Shown here in pieces: positions 55,034-63,827 of a stretch of DNA of 64,000 bases. The translations under genes were made by a program, and so were the position numbers. Location: assembly GCF_000418325.1 (NCBI RefSeq), contig NC_021658.1, forward strand, positions 4,575,501 to 4,639,500, read 5' to 3'. Under the pieces are notes generated by a model that saw only the letters and a list, made by a program, of their open reading frames with translations, ran no database searches and was not told the DNA's origin. The first letter of the stretch is position 1; each line of letters starts with the position of its first letter. Source of the DNA: Sorangium cellulosum So0157-2 (GTDB lineage Bacteria; Myxococcota_A; Polyangia; Polyangiales; Polyangiaceae).

Positions 55034-56031
55034 CAGAAGCTGCCTCGCACGAGCGCGCCGCCCACCGTGGGCGTCAGCGCGACCGACGCGCCGTTCGACG
55101 GGCCCTTCGCGGTCAGCCAGAGCACGCCGCCGCCGGCGATGGCCGCGAGGCCGACGCCGAAGACCACCGTCGCGACGCTGGCGCGCGCCACGGCGCCGTC
55201 GCGGATATCCATCCCGCGCTGGTCGCAGCGGTCGCCGTTGCAGAACGGGCGCGACTCGTCGAACCGCGCTTTCGCGGCGAAGCCGAGCGCCGTCCCGACA
55301 CCCACGGCCACGATCCCCGCGCCGCCCGTCACGAGTGCGAGCGTGCGGCGCCCGCTGCCGCCGCCGCCCGCGTCCGCGGACGCGGGGTCGTCCTCCAGCG
55401 CGCGCACGACGAGGGTCGAGGTCGCGCCGCCCGGCTCGACCTCGACCTGCGCCGTCCACGCTCGCTTGCCCGGCGCGCTCGCCTCGACGACGTGGGTCCC
55501 CGCGTCGACGGGCATGGGGACGCCCCACTGGCCGGGGCCGACCGGCCTGCCGTCGCGCTTCACCTCGAGGCCCGGCGTGCTCGCGGCCTCGACGACCACC
55601 GTGAGGCGCGAGACCTTCGGCTGGACGGCCGCCGCGCGCTCGCGCGCCTTCGCCTCCTTCGCCGGGTCGCCGCTCGCGCGCACCCGGGCGGCGACCTCGA
55701 GGAACTGCGCCCACGCGGACGCCATCTTGCCGACGCGCTCGTAGCAATCGGCGAGGAAGTACCGGGTGTTGACGCTGTCGTAGAGGCGCAGGCTCTCCTC
55801 GTACTTGGGGCAGGCGCGCGCCGCTTGGCCGGCGTCGACGAGCGCCCCCGCCTCCCGGAACAGCGCCACGGCGCCCGCCTTGTCGTCGGCCCGCGCCGCG
55901 GGGCCTCCCGCGAGCGTCGCCGTCAGGCCGGCGCCGAGCGCGCAGAGGCCTGTGAGCCACCTGGGCCCGCGCGTCGCTCGGCTCCTCGTCTGCGGCGGCG
56001 TCATCGTCTCGGCGAGGGTATCAGAAGACAT
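55033..56031 (-). CDS. TPR/PEGA-like exported protein, partner of the adjacent kinase
   Basis: A 332-residue protein. After a signal-anchor (LTGLCALGAGLTATLAGGPA) comes a TPR-like helical part (AGAVALFREAGALVDAGQAA, CPKYEESLRLYDSVNTRYFL, ADCYERVGKMASAWAQFLEV), then a PEGA-like beta domain (RLTVVVEAASTPGLEVKRDG, GTHVVEASAPGKRAWTAQVE) and a C-terminal transmembrane region. The start may be 56031 or the Met at 56004; the first overlaps the kinase stop by 11 bp. The same accessory type follows the kinase gene at 2103-3656. It probably senses or binds envelope material for the kinase; this is inference. Confidence 0.8.
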   Translation of the reverse strand: MSSDTLAETMTPPQTRSRATRGPRWLTGLCALGAGLTATLAGGPAARADDKAGAVALFREAGALVDAGQAARACPKYEESLRLYDSVNTRYFLADCYERVGKMASAWAQFLEVAARVRASGDPAKEAKARERAAAVQPKVSRLTVVVEAASTPGLEVKRDGRPVGPGQWGVPMPVDAGTHVVEASAPGKRAWTAQVEVEPGGATSTLVVRALEDDPASADAGGGGSGRRTLALVTGGAGIVAVGVGTALGFAAKARFDESRPFCNGDRCDQRGMDIRDGAVARASVATVVFGVGLAAIAGGGVLWLTAKGPSNGASVALTPTVGGALVRGSF

Positions 56032-57454
56032 CGCGCTGGAAGGGATCCGCGCCGGCGGGCCGCTTCGGGGGCGGCGCGCTGCGCTTCGGGGGAGCCGAGC
56101 CGCTCGGCTTCGCGGGCCTCGGCGCCGCGGTGGGCGTGGCGCGCGCCGGTTCGTGCTGCCCCTCGGCCGAGGCGCCGGGCGCGGCGCCGGGCGGCGGCGC
56201 GGCGCTCGCGGAAGGCTCGATGGCCACGGAAGGCGCGGCGCTCGGGGGCGCGACGCGGGGCTCCGCCTGAGCGCCCTGAGCGCCCTCGGTCGGCGCGGTC
56301 TCGGGCGACAGGCGCGAGAGGAACACGCCGCTGGCCACGATCGCGAGGCCGAGCCCGAGCGCGATGGGGAGGACGCGCCGCTCGAGCGACGCTGGCTTGC
56401 GGTTCGTCGTGCCGACCGGCACGATCGTGTGCGCTCCGTCGGCGGGTATGGCCACCGCGATGGCGGCCCCGGCCGTCGAGGCCGCGAGCGGAGCGCCGCC
56501 CTGCGGCGGGGCTGCCGCCGGGAGCGCGCCGCGCAGCGCGCCGAAGAGGCGCTCGGCGGCCGCGCGCAGGTGCGGCGGGGCGAACGGGACGAGCGCGAGC
56601 GCGAAGTCCGCGGCGGTGGGGAAGCGGCGATCGCGATCGCGCGCGATCGCCGTGAGGATCGCCTGCTCCAGGGGCTCCGGGAGGTCCGGGCGCAGCGCGC
56701 GCGGGCGCTGCGGCTCGCCCTGCGTGACCAGGTAGACGAGCTGCGCGAGCTCCAGCGCGACGAACGGCGTTCGCCCCGTGAGCAGCTGGAAGAGCACGAC
56801 GCCCAGCGAATAGATGTCCGCGCGGCCGTCGACGTCGCTCGCCGAGCGGAGCTGCTCGGGGGACATGTAGAGGGGCGAGCCGAGCACGCCCCCGACGCGC
56901 GTCAGCGCGTGGTCCTCTGCGTGCGACATCTTCGAGATCCCGAAGTCGAGCACCTTGACGCACGGCGAGCCGTCCGCGTTCCGGGTGAGGAACAGGTTGC
57001 TCGGCTTCACGTCGCGGTGGACGATGCCTTGCGCGTGCGCCTCCGCGAGCGCCTCGCACGCCTGGAGCACGAGGTCGACGGCCAGGGGCACCGAGAGGGG
57101 CCCGCTCTCCGCGAGCACGGCGGCGAGGTCCTTCCCCTCGAGGTGGTCCATGACCATGTATGGCGCGCCGTTCGCCAGCGTGCCGACGTCGGCGACGCGC
57201 ACGACGTGCGGGCTGCGGATGCGCACCGCGGCGCGCCCCTCCCTCAGGAAGCGCTGGAGGATCTCTGGATCCTGCACGTACCTCGGCAGGAGCACCTTGA
57301 TCGCGACGCGATCGTCGAGCGCGAGGTGGCGCGCGGCGACGACGAGCCCCATGGCGCCCCGCCCGAGGACGCTCTCCACGCGGTACTTGCCGAGGAGCAC
57401 GTCTCCTGGGGCAATTCCAATCGAGAGCTCGTCGGGGGTGGTGGACATGGTCAT
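56021..57454 (-). CDS. Transmembrane Ser/Thr protein kinase (Hanks type)
   Basis: A 477-residue kinase. The domain spans about 23-290: glycine loop GRGAMGLV (31-38), K53, catalytic HRDVKPSN (146-153), DFG (170-172) and the activation end GSPLYMSPEQ. A linker leads to a single transmembrane helix (RVLPIALGLGLAIVASGVFL, about 351-370) and a Pro/Ala-rich tail of about 105 residues, outside the cytoplasm. All catalytic residues are present. A Met two residues later is also possible as start. It heads the three-gene minus-strand unit of kinase, TPR/PEGA-like protein and CBM-like lipoprotein. Confidence 0.9.
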   Translation of the reverse strand: MTMSTTPDELSIGIAPGDVLLGKYRVESVLGRGAMGLVVAARHLALDDRVAIKVLLPRYVQDPEILQRFLREGRAAVRIRSPHVVRVADVGTLANGAPYMVMDHLEGKDLAAVLAESGPLSVPLAVDLVLQACEALAEAHAQGIVHRDVKPSNLFLTRNADGSPCVKVLDFGISKMSHAEDHALTRVGGVLGSPLYMSPEQLRSASDVDGRADIYSLGVVLFQLLTGRTPFVALELAQLVYLVTQGEPQRPRALRPDLPEPLEQAILTAIARDRDRRFPTAADFALALVPFAPPHLRAAAERLFGALRGALPAAAPPQGGAPLAASTAGAAIAVAIPADGAHTIVPVGTTNRKPASLERRVLPIALGLGLAIVASGVFLSRLSPETAPTEGAQGAQAEPRVAPPSAAPSVAIEPSASAAPPPGAAPGASAEGQHEPARATPTAAPRPAKPSGSAPPKRSAPPPKRPAGADPFQRDVF

Positions 57455-57694
57455 GGACGGACCGAACGGGGTCGCGCAGGGGCGTCCAATATGCCACGTT
57501 GAGCGGTTTTTGCAATTCCACCGCTTCGGCCGCTCGGTCGAGCGATCGTGGTCGTATCGTGCGCTGGGCTCGCTGCGATGTCGCGGCGGTCCGACTCGGC
57601 AGCTCCGTTCGGGAGGACGAGAGGCGCGCGGGTCGTCATGGCGTTTTGGGCATCGGCGGCGCGGCGCCGCGCGTGCTCCCTGTCGGACTCGCGA

Positions 57695-58201
57695 TCACCC
57701 GGCGCGCGCGCTCTGGACGAGGGCGAGCGTGAGCAGGGCGGCGGACGCGAGGGCCGCGAGCGCCCGCGCGGTGTTCCACGTCGTCCACGCGGGGACGTAG
57801 CGAGCCCACGTCTCCGCGGCCGCCGCGGCCTCCGGAGAGACCCGCTCCAGCGCGTCGTTGAGCGGCACGTTGCGCACCATCGTGACCAGGAACGTGCCGA
57901 CGACGTAGAGCGCACCCCCGGCGATGCGGAGCGCCGAGCCCGCCTCCGACCAGCGGAGCATCGAGACGACGGCGAGGATCAGGCACGCCCCCGCGGTCCC
58001 GACGAACACGCCAAGGAACGAGCGATTCAGCACGACCACGTTGATCGACTGCATCGCCGCCATGCCCTCGGCCGGCGGGAGCCTGGCCAGCGCGGGCATC
58101 ACGAAGCTCGAGAACGCGAAGAACACCCCAGCGATCAGCCCACACCCGAGCGTCGACGCGAGGGTCAGGAAGAACAGCGCTTGCGGGATCATCGGCTTCA
58201 C
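57695..58201 (-). CDS. DUF1772 (anthrone-oxygenase-like) membrane protein
   Basis: A 168-residue protein with four hydrophobic segments. The family pattern includes ALFFLTLASTLGCGLIAGVF, FFAFSSFVMPALARLPPAEG, AMQSINVVVLNRSFLGVFVG, FLVTMVRNVPLNDALERVSP and the C-terminal WARYVPAWTTWNTARALAAL. DUF1772 proteins are small membrane proteins, some linked to anthrone oxidation in polyketide clusters; no polyketide genes are near. It lies 18 bp upstream of the hydrolase gene on the same strand. Confidence 0.9.
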   Translation of the reverse strand: MKPMIPQALFFLTLASTLGCGLIAGVFFAFSSFVMPALARLPPAEGMAAMQSINVVVLNRSFLGVFVGTAGACLILAVVSMLRWSEAGSALRIAGGALYVVGTFLVTMVRNVPLNDALERVSPEAAAAAETWARYVPAWTTWNTARALAALASAALLTLALVQSARAG

Positions 58202-58219
58202 ACCCTCTATCTGGCTCGG

Positions 58220-58996
58220 TTATGGCTGTCGGCGCGCGGCCCGCGGCGCAGCGGTCCGGCGTCCGGCGGCTCGCTTGCGCGGGGCGCGCCCTGCTTTCGG
58301 CGGGCGGGGATCGTCGCTCTTGCCGGGGGCCTGCTTCGCGAGCCAGGCGTCGATGGCGGCGAGGATCTCGGCGAGCACGCTATCGGCGGTCCGTCCGGCG
58401 GATTTCAGGAGCTCGAGGGAGTGGTCGCCGCCCTCCACCACATGCAGGCTCGCGCGAGCGCCGAGGCGCTTCAGCACCGGCCGGAGGAGATCGAGGCTGC
58501 AGAGCGGATCGCGGGTGCCCTGGAGGAAGAGCATCGGCGCCTCGATGGCCGAGAGGTGCTTGTCGCGGAGCGCGGCGGGCTTGCCCGCGGGGTGCAGCGG
58601 GTAGCCGAGGAACACGAGCCCGTCGCAGGGGACGCCGCGCGCGGCGAGGAGCGAGGCGATCCGGCCGCCCATGGATTTGCCGCCGATCAAGAGCCGATGG
58701 GATTTGTCTTTTCGCAGCCGCGCGATGGCCGCCTCGTAGGCCATCTCGAGCTTTTCCGGCCTGTCGGGCGCCTTGCGGCCGAGCTCTTTGTAAAGAAAGT
58801 TGAAGCGCAGCGCCGTGTGGCCGCGGTGCTGGAGCCCCCTGGCGACGTCGCAAAGGAGCTGCGCGTGCATGTCGCCGCCGGCGCCGTGGCCCAGCACCAC
58901 GGCCACGCCGGAGCGCTTCGCGCGCGCGGGCGCGTGGAGCACGCCCGAGACCGCGCTTCCGTCGGGGAGGGGGATCGAGAGGGCTCGCTCGGGCAT
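58220..58996 (-). CDS. Tex30/KANSL3-like alpha/beta hydrolase
   Basis: A 258-residue hydrolase. The nucleophile elbow is GGKSMGG (Ser108), with Asp163 (GTRDPLC) and His192 (GGDHSLELL) completing a plausible triad. VVLGHGAGGDMH forms the oxyanion region. The pattern is the TEX30/KANL3 family of dienelactone-hydrolase-like enzymes; the natural substrate is unknown. A basic, Ala/Arg-rich tail of about 35 residues follows the fold. It follows the DUF1772 gene by coordinates on the same strand, being upstream in transcription. Confidence 0.87.
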   Translation of the reverse strand: MPERALSIPLPDGSAVSGVLHAPARAKRSGVAVVLGHGAGGDMHAQLLCDVARGLQHRGHTALRFNFLYKELGRKAPDRPEKLEMAYEAAIARLRKDKSHRLLIGGKSMGGRIASLLAARGVPCDGLVFLGYPLHPAGKPAALRDKHLSAIEAPMLFLQGTRDPLCSLDLLRPVLKRLGARASLHVVEGGDHSLELLKSAGRTADSVLAEILAAIDAWLAKQAPGKSDDPRPPKAGRAPRKRAAGRRTAAPRAARRQP

Positions 58997-59466
58997 GGAG
59001 CCGTCATGCCATGGCCGAGGGGCCGGCGTCGAGGATGGCGCAAGGGCGGGCGCGGTGCGAGCAGCGCCGTGGGGCGGGGCTCGATGGGAAGGGCTGGCGC
59101 TACTTCCCCTCGTCTGGGGTGTTGAGAATCAAGCTGGTTGATGTTCTCTCGCTCGGGCTGGCTGATGGCCATCGCGACGGTGAGCGGGCCCCGGTCACGG
59201 GCGTGATGGTCGGCCCATCGCGTCATGAGCGTGCCGGGGTGCTCGGACGCGTCAAGGGTTCCCTCGCAGGGCTCGGCGGCTGCGCCGCCCTTGACGTGCC
59301 CTGCGCGCCCCGGCGGCCACGTCGCGCGGGCGATGGGCGGACGGAGCCTCCGGCGGGGGCTCCGGGCACCGGATGGGCGGGCGATGGCCATCGCGCGCGT
59401 GGGCGAGCCATCATCCTGCGTGAGCGAAAAGCGGCCCCAACCCATAATTTACCGGGAGCGTCAACA
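58997..59466. other. Gene-free region
   Basis: 470 bp with no credible gene in either strand. It leads into a duplicated phosphotransferase fragment (next entry). No regulatory motif was assigned. Confidence 0.4.
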
Positions 59467-59542
59467 GCCCGCGTCCGCGGCGGCCGGCCATACGCCTCCC
59501 AGAAGCGATCGTGGAGCGGCCGGTTGTCCGGCGACGCGGACT
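59467..59542 (-). pseudogene. Internal fragment of a phosphotransferase gene (76-bp direct repeat)
   Basis: This 76-bp block matches 60832-60907, inside the intact phosphotransferase gene, at 73 positions and in the same orientation. It encodes the segment RPLHDRFWEAYGRPPRTRA, against RPLYDRFWEAYGRPPQTRA in the intact protein. Both flanks lack similarity, so it is a remnant of a duplication. The two copies bracket the gene at 59701-60573. Confidence 0.85.
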
Positions 59543-59700
59543 GATGACGGATGCGATCATCCCATCGGCTGCATGAGGATGTGTCGAATTCGAAATGCAT
59601 CACGGTGGCCACTCGTAAGGCCCCTTCGCAGTCCTACCGCGCAGGCTGAGCGTGCCTTTTTCTTTATCTCGACCGCGCGGTGTGCCAGCCTGCGCCCGCC

Positions 59701-60573
59701 ATGCGAAACCGATTCGATCGGCTGGCAAAGGACATCGCTCAAGAGGGGCTCACGCCGATAGGCAAGGTGGTGACCAACGCCGAGGTCGTCGGAGACGCGC
59801 AGCATGCGGACGTGTGGTACGAGCCCGACCCGGCGCGCGCCTCGGGTCGAGAGCGGCTCGGGCTCCTGGGCCGCCTCGCGGCGACGGCGTGCACCATCGA
59901 GGCCTACAGCGATACGCCGAGCGCCGACGAGGCGCGCGCGTGCGTGGAGAAGCACCTCGCCCTATGGCGAAGCAGCTCGGCCCGCAATCGCGAGGCAGAG
60001 CCCCCGTTCCTCTGGGTATTGTCGACGGGCCGTCCCACGGCCGTGCTCGACGGCCTGCGGGCGGAGCCGATGGCCGGCTGGCCCGCGGGCGTGTACGAAG
60101 GACCGAGCCTGCTGCGGGCCGCCGTCGTCGTGCTCGGCGAGCTGCCCCGCGTGCGCTCGACCGTGCTGATCCGGCTGATGGGCGGTGGGCGCGTGTTGCG
60201 AGAGGCGATCGAGGACTTCCGCCAGCTGCCGAAGGATGCGCCGGAGCGCGCCATCGCGCTCGGTCCTCTGCTACGCTTCCGCGCGGAGGTCGAACAGCGC
60301 GGGCCGGCGACGCCGGAGGAAGAGGAGTTCGTGATGACCACCGAGGAGCTCGTCGAGCAGTTCATCGAGCAGGGACGCACGCAGGGGATCGCCCAGGGTG
60401 CCATCGCGCTGTACGAAGCTCGTTTCGGCCCCATGCCGCCGCGGCTGCGCTCCGCCGTCGAGGCCATGCGCGACCTGCCGACGCTCCGGACATGGCTCGT
60501 CCTCGTCGGCACCGGGACGCGCGAGGAGGTGCACGACGCCCTCTCCGCCGCTCCCCCCGGGCCTTCGTCCTGA
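59701..60573 (+). CDS. Possible Rpn-like PD-(D/E)XK family protein
   Basis: A 290-residue protein. Residues 1-45 (MRNRFDRLAKDIAQEGL, then GKVVTNAEVVGDAQHADVWY) resemble the start of proteins often annotated as Rpn/YhgA-like or hypothetical in Sorangium; the ADVWYEPDP run could hold the acidic residues of a PD-(D/E)XK core, but the full motif is not clear. The C-terminal part (EEEEFVMTTEELVEQFIEQG, AIALYEARFGPMPPRLRSAV) is a helical domain that recurs in that group. The ATG at 59701 directly starts the family sequence. Direct repeats around it suggest insertion by duplication or recombination. Confidence 0.55.
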   Translation: MRNRFDRLAKDIAQEGLTPIGKVVTNAEVVGDAQHADVWYEPDPARASGRERLGLLGRLAATACTIEAYSDTPSADEARACVEKHLALWRSSSARNREAEPPFLWVLSTGRPTAVLDGLRAEPMAGWPAGVYEGPSLLRAAVVVLGELPRVRSTVLIRLMGGGRVLREAIEDFRQLPKDAPERAIALGPLLRFRAEVEQRGPATPEEEEFVMTTEELVEQFIEQGRTQGIAQGAIALYEARFGPMPPRLRSAVEAMRDLPTLRTWLVLVGTGTREEVHDALSAAPPGPSS

Positions 60574-60683
60574 CCGCCGCGCGACGACCCCATTCCGTCC
60601 CAGCGCGTGCGTTCCTGCCTTCGCCGCCCCGCTCCGCCGGCGACGCCTCCCGGACAGCGCATCCTCCACGGCGTACCGACGGC

Positions 60684-61712
60684 CTACGGCCGGAGCCGCC
60701 GCAGCGCCTCCAGCGCCTCGCGCAGCTCGCGCTTCCCCCGCTCCACCAGATCGCCGTGGCCGTGCCGCGCGGCCCAGGGGAGCGCTATCCCGACGTTCAT
60801 CGCCTCGTACGCGGCCGCCCGGAACGCGCTCGCCCGCGTCTGCGGCGGCCGGCCATACGCCTCCCAGAAGCGATCGTAGAGCGGCCGGTTGGCCGGCGAC
60901 GCGGACTTGGACAGCACGAACATCGTCCAGTCGGCCATCGGATCGCCCCAGAACGCCCGATCGGCGTCGATCACCCCGACGATCCTGGGCCCCTCCGCCC
61001 CGCGCTCGATCAGGAGGTTGAACAGCCACAGATCGCCATGCAGGAGCCGCGGCTCCCGGATCTCGTCGAGCACGGCCGCGCCCCCGCGGATGATCTCGAT
61101 CGCCGCCGCCATGTCCGTCACGTCGAGCGACGCCCCCGCCATGGTTCGCAGCGAGCAGGCCAGGCGGTGCAGCACCGCCTCGCTCCACGCCGGAAACTCG
61201 GGCACCGGGAACGGCCCGCCGAACGCGGAGCCGGCCGTCCCGTGGATCGTCCTCGTGATACGGCCGAACTGCTCCCAGAGCGAAAGCGACTCCTCCGGCG
61301 ACAGCGCGTCGGCCACGTCGTCCCAGCGCTCGCCGGGGAGCAAGGTCTGGAACACGTAGTCGCGATCGATGAGCTGGCGCGTGAAGTCCGCCGCCAGCGT
61401 CCGCGGCGCCAGCGTCGAGAGGGCGGCGAAGTACGGCTGGACGTGAAGCTCGCGGCGCATGAGCGCCGCCTCGTCCCACGACAGCGCGGCCGAGTCCGGC
61501 GGCGCGACCCGCAGGACGACCCGCCGCTCTTCGACCAGCGGCACCTCCAGCGAGACCAGGTACGTCGTATTGAAGGTGCCGCCGCCCAGCTCCCGGGCGG
61601 ACGCGACAGCGGCGCTCTCCCCGAACGCGCGCCGGCACATCGCCGCCATCTGCTCGGCCGTCAGCGCGCGATGCGCGTCCGCGGGCGCACGTTCGATCGT
61701 CGTGAGCTCCAT
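60684..61712 (-). CDS. Aminoglycoside phosphotransferase (APH)-fold kinase
   Basis: A 342-residue APH/choline-kinase-fold protein. It has GGGTFNTTYLVSLEVP at the nucleotide-binding loop, the catalytic HGDLWLFNLL (near 223-232) and the metal-binding VIDADRAFWGDPMADW. Such enzymes phosphorylate small-molecule hydroxyls. True aminoglycoside resistance cannot be inferred. The start at 61712 is an ATG. A 76-bp piece of its coding sequence is duplicated at 59467-59542. It converges with the gene at 59701. Confidence 0.9.
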   Translation of the reverse strand: MELTTIERAPADAHRALTAEQMAAMCRRAFGESAAVASARELGGGTFNTTYLVSLEVPLVEERRVVLRVAPPDSAALSWDEAALMRRELHVQPYFAALSTLAPRTLAADFTRQLIDRDYVFQTLLPGERWDDVADALSPEESLSLWEQFGRITRTIHGTAGSAFGGPFPVPEFPAWSEAVLHRLACSLRTMAGASLDVTDMAAAIEIIRGGAAVLDEIREPRLLHGDLWLFNLLIERGAEGPRIVGVIDADRAFWGDPMADWTMFVLSKSASPANRPLYDRFWEAYGRPPQTRASAFRAAAYEAMNVGIALPWAARHGHGDLVERGKRELREALEALRRLRP

Positions 61713-61930
61713 CCAATCTCCTCGCAGCTCGCGGAGCGCCGGGATGCCGAAAAGGGCAAGGGAAAGAGCAAGGGGTCGAAGGGCAGGCGGGCCGTCTCGC
61801 GCTCCTCGACGACGCGCGCCGGAGCATCCCCGCCGCGCGGCCGCGCGTCAACGCCGCCCCCTCGCCGGCGCCTCGCGCGCCGCCACGGTGCGAGGTGACG
61901 GCGCGTCCCTCCGCGGCTAAGCTCCCGCCC

Positions 61931-62464
61931 GTGCCGAGCCCCCGGAAGAACCACCTCCTGCGCCGCCTGCCCGCGCTCGCGCTCGCAGCGCTGACGGCGA
62001 TCGCCGGTCCCGCCTGCGTCAGCAAGCCGACGATGCAGCTCGACCACGCCGAGATCACCGGCATCCGCATCGGCTTCCCGCCGAGCCTCGGCGTCCTCAT
62101 GACCGTGGTCGTCAACGTCCACAACCCGAACTCGTACGACGTCGCCGTGCGCGCCGTCCGGGGTCAGGTCGTGCTCGCCGGCCGCTACCCGCTGCCGGTC
62201 GACTTCCGCGCCGACGGCGACGGCGTCTGGCTCCCCTCCGACCGCACGACCCAGGTCCGGGTCCCCATCAGCATCCCCGTCGATCTCGGCCTCCAGCTCG
62301 TCCGCGAGTCGTTCGCCACGCCCGTCATCCCGTACCGCTTCAGCGGCCGCGCGGACGTCACGGCCACGCGCACCTTCCGGCTCGAGGCCGACGACTACTC
62401 GGTCGACGACCACGGCGTGTTCTCCCGCCAGCAGATCGAGCTCGCCCTCGGCATCCTGCGATAG
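61931..62464 (+). CDS. LEA14/WHy-domain lipoprotein
   Basis: A 177-residue protein starting at GTG. Signal sequence LLRRLPALALAALTAIAGPAC leads to a lipid-anchored Cys (lipobox GPAC). The mature region has the WHy/LEA-type-2 pattern: VNVHNPNSYDVAVRAVRGQV and VPISIPVDLGLQLVRESFAT. LEA14-like proteins form a fibronectin-like beta-sandwich and are associated with stress tolerance. An upstream ATG-like start at 61895 in the same frame is less likely. No neighbour suggests a partner. Confidence 0.85.
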   Translation: MPSPRKNHLLRRLPALALAALTAIAGPACVSKPTMQLDHAEITGIRIGFPPSLGVLMTVVVNVHNPNSYDVAVRAVRGQVVLAGRYPLPVDFRADGDGVWLPSDRTTQVRVPISIPVDLGLQLVRESFATPVIPYRFSGRADVTATRTFRLEADDYSVDDHGVFSRQQIELALGILR

Positions 62465-62547
62465 GCTCCGCGGCGCAGAGCGCCGGACGCCCGCGAGCAG
62501 GCGGACGCCCGGCGCGCCCCCACGACGCGACGAAAGACGGTGGCTGC

Positions 62548-62763
62548 ATGAGCGGCGTGATACGAGCGACGACCCTGGGACGCTACGGCAGGCTCGCGAA
62601 CGGCAATGCCTATTGCGACGATCCGCAGGAGCCCGACCACGTGAGGGCCGATGGACGGTGGACGATGACCGGCGCCACGGCCGCGGACGGCATCGTGATG
62701 TGGTTCTGGGCGTGGGAGAGCGTGCCAGGCGCCGAGAAGCGCAAGACAACCTATCCTGGATGA
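62548..62763 (+). CDS. Small hypothetical protein
   Basis: A 71-residue open frame starting at ATG with weak GGTGG upstream. The composition is protein-like (WTMTGATAADGIVMWFWAWE) with many Trp, but no family was recognised. It may be a real small gene or chance; the start is the only ATG in the frame. Confidence 0.3.
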   Translation: MSGVIRATTLGRYGRLANGNAYCDDPQEPDHVRADGRWTMTGATAADGIVMWFWAWESVPGAEKRKTTYPG

Positions 62764-62829
62764 CCTGAGTCCGCATCGCATCGAGCCTCGCCACGCGCCG
62801 CTCGCGCCCCGGGCGGCGCCCCTCTCTGC

Positions 62830-62859
62830 AACGACCCAACGACCCAACGACCCAACGAC
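62830..62859. repeat. 8-bp tandem repeat (AACGACCC)
   Basis: Three exact AACGACCC units (62830-62853) followed by AACGAC. It lies in the 317-bp space 62764-63080, which otherwise has no recognised gene. It is the second 8-bp simple repeat in this window after GATGACGC at 53417. Confidence 0.8.
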
Positions 62860-63080
62860 GTAACCACGAACGATGGACAGGGGCCGACCTCAGGGCTCGC
62901 CCCGAGCCCTCTGCCTGCCTGAATGTCCATCCGTCCCTGGATCGCTTCGCCGCGCCCCCGCGGTTTCTGACACGGGTCTCGAGAAAACAATCGCGGCCTC
63001 GCAGGGGCAGGGGTCGAGTCGTCCGGCGAGACCCTGCTTCGATTGACGGCCGTGTTGCGCGCGTCTATCCGTGTGCGTTG

Positions 63081-63827
63081 ATGCCATCGATGTCCCCCTC
63101 GCCCGCGCAGCCGTGGACGCCCGCCGACGGCCCCTGGCGGGAGCCCGGGGCGGAGGCGACCGCCGAGGCGGCGCTCGCGCTGATCGCGCGGGCCGTGGGC
63201 GGGGAGCCGGCGGCGGTCAGGGCGCTCGTCGATCTGCTCACGCCCACCATCCAGGAGCGCGTCATGCGGCCGCTGCTCCGCCGCCGCCGGGCAGCGGGGC
63301 ACCGCGACGTGCGGCAGGAGGTCGAGGACATGACCCAGAGCGTGTTCCTCGCGCTCTTCGCGGACGGCGGGCGCACGCTCCGCCAGTGGGATCCGGCCCG
63401 GGGCCTCTCGCTCACGAGCTTCGTCGGGCTCGTGGCCGAGCGCGAGGCGTGCTCGATCCTGCGCAGCCGCCGCCGGAACCCCTGGACCGAGCAGCCGACC
63501 GAGGACGACGCGCTCGAGCGCGCCGACGGCGCGTCCGTCTCGCCCGAGCCGGCGGCGATCTCGCGCGAGCTGCTCGCGACCCTCGCCGTCCGGCTCCGCG
63601 ACCGGCTGACCGAGCGCGGGCTCGAGCTGTTCTATCTGCTGCTCGTCGACGAGCGATCCACCGAGGACGCGTGCGCCCTCACCGGCATGACGGCGGACGC
63701 CGTGTATGCCTGGCGGAGCCGCATCGGCCGGCTGGTCCGGCAGATCGCCGCGGAGCTCGCCGCCGAGGCCGAGGCGCCGGGACGGGCGCCCGCGGCAGAC
63801 CCAACCACCCCGGAGCGCGCACGATGA
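63081..63827 (+). CDS. ECF-type RNA polymerase sigma factor
   Basis: A 248-residue sigma-70-family protein. Region 2 is VRQEVEDMTQSVFLALFADG followed by LRQWDPARGLSLTSFVGLVA and EREACSILRSRRRNPWTEQP (the -10 recognition and melting helices). Region 4 is LELFYLLLVDERSTEDACAL, GMTADAVYAWRSRIGRLVRQ, the -35 binding HTH. There is no clear region 1 or 3. The Met at 63081 is preferred over a TTG at 63078. Its stop overlaps the start of the next gene (ATGA), as for sigma/anti-sigma pairs. Confidence 0.85.
   Translation: MPSMSPSPAQPWTPADGPWREPGAEATAEAALALIARAVGGEPAAVRALVDLLTPTIQERVMRPLLRRRRAAGHRDVRQEVEDMTQSVFLALFADGGRTLRQWDPARGLSLTSFVGLVAEREACSILRSRRRNPWTEQPTEDDALERADGASVSPEPAAISRELLATLAVRLRDRLTERGLELFYLLLVDERSTEDACALTGMTADAVYAWRSRIGRLVRQIAAELAAEAEAPGRAPAADPTTPERAR

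Noticed and set aside
60684..61712. An aminoglycoside resistance gene
   Set aside because: The APH fold is shared by many kinases of small molecules, and nothing here points to antibiotics as substrate.
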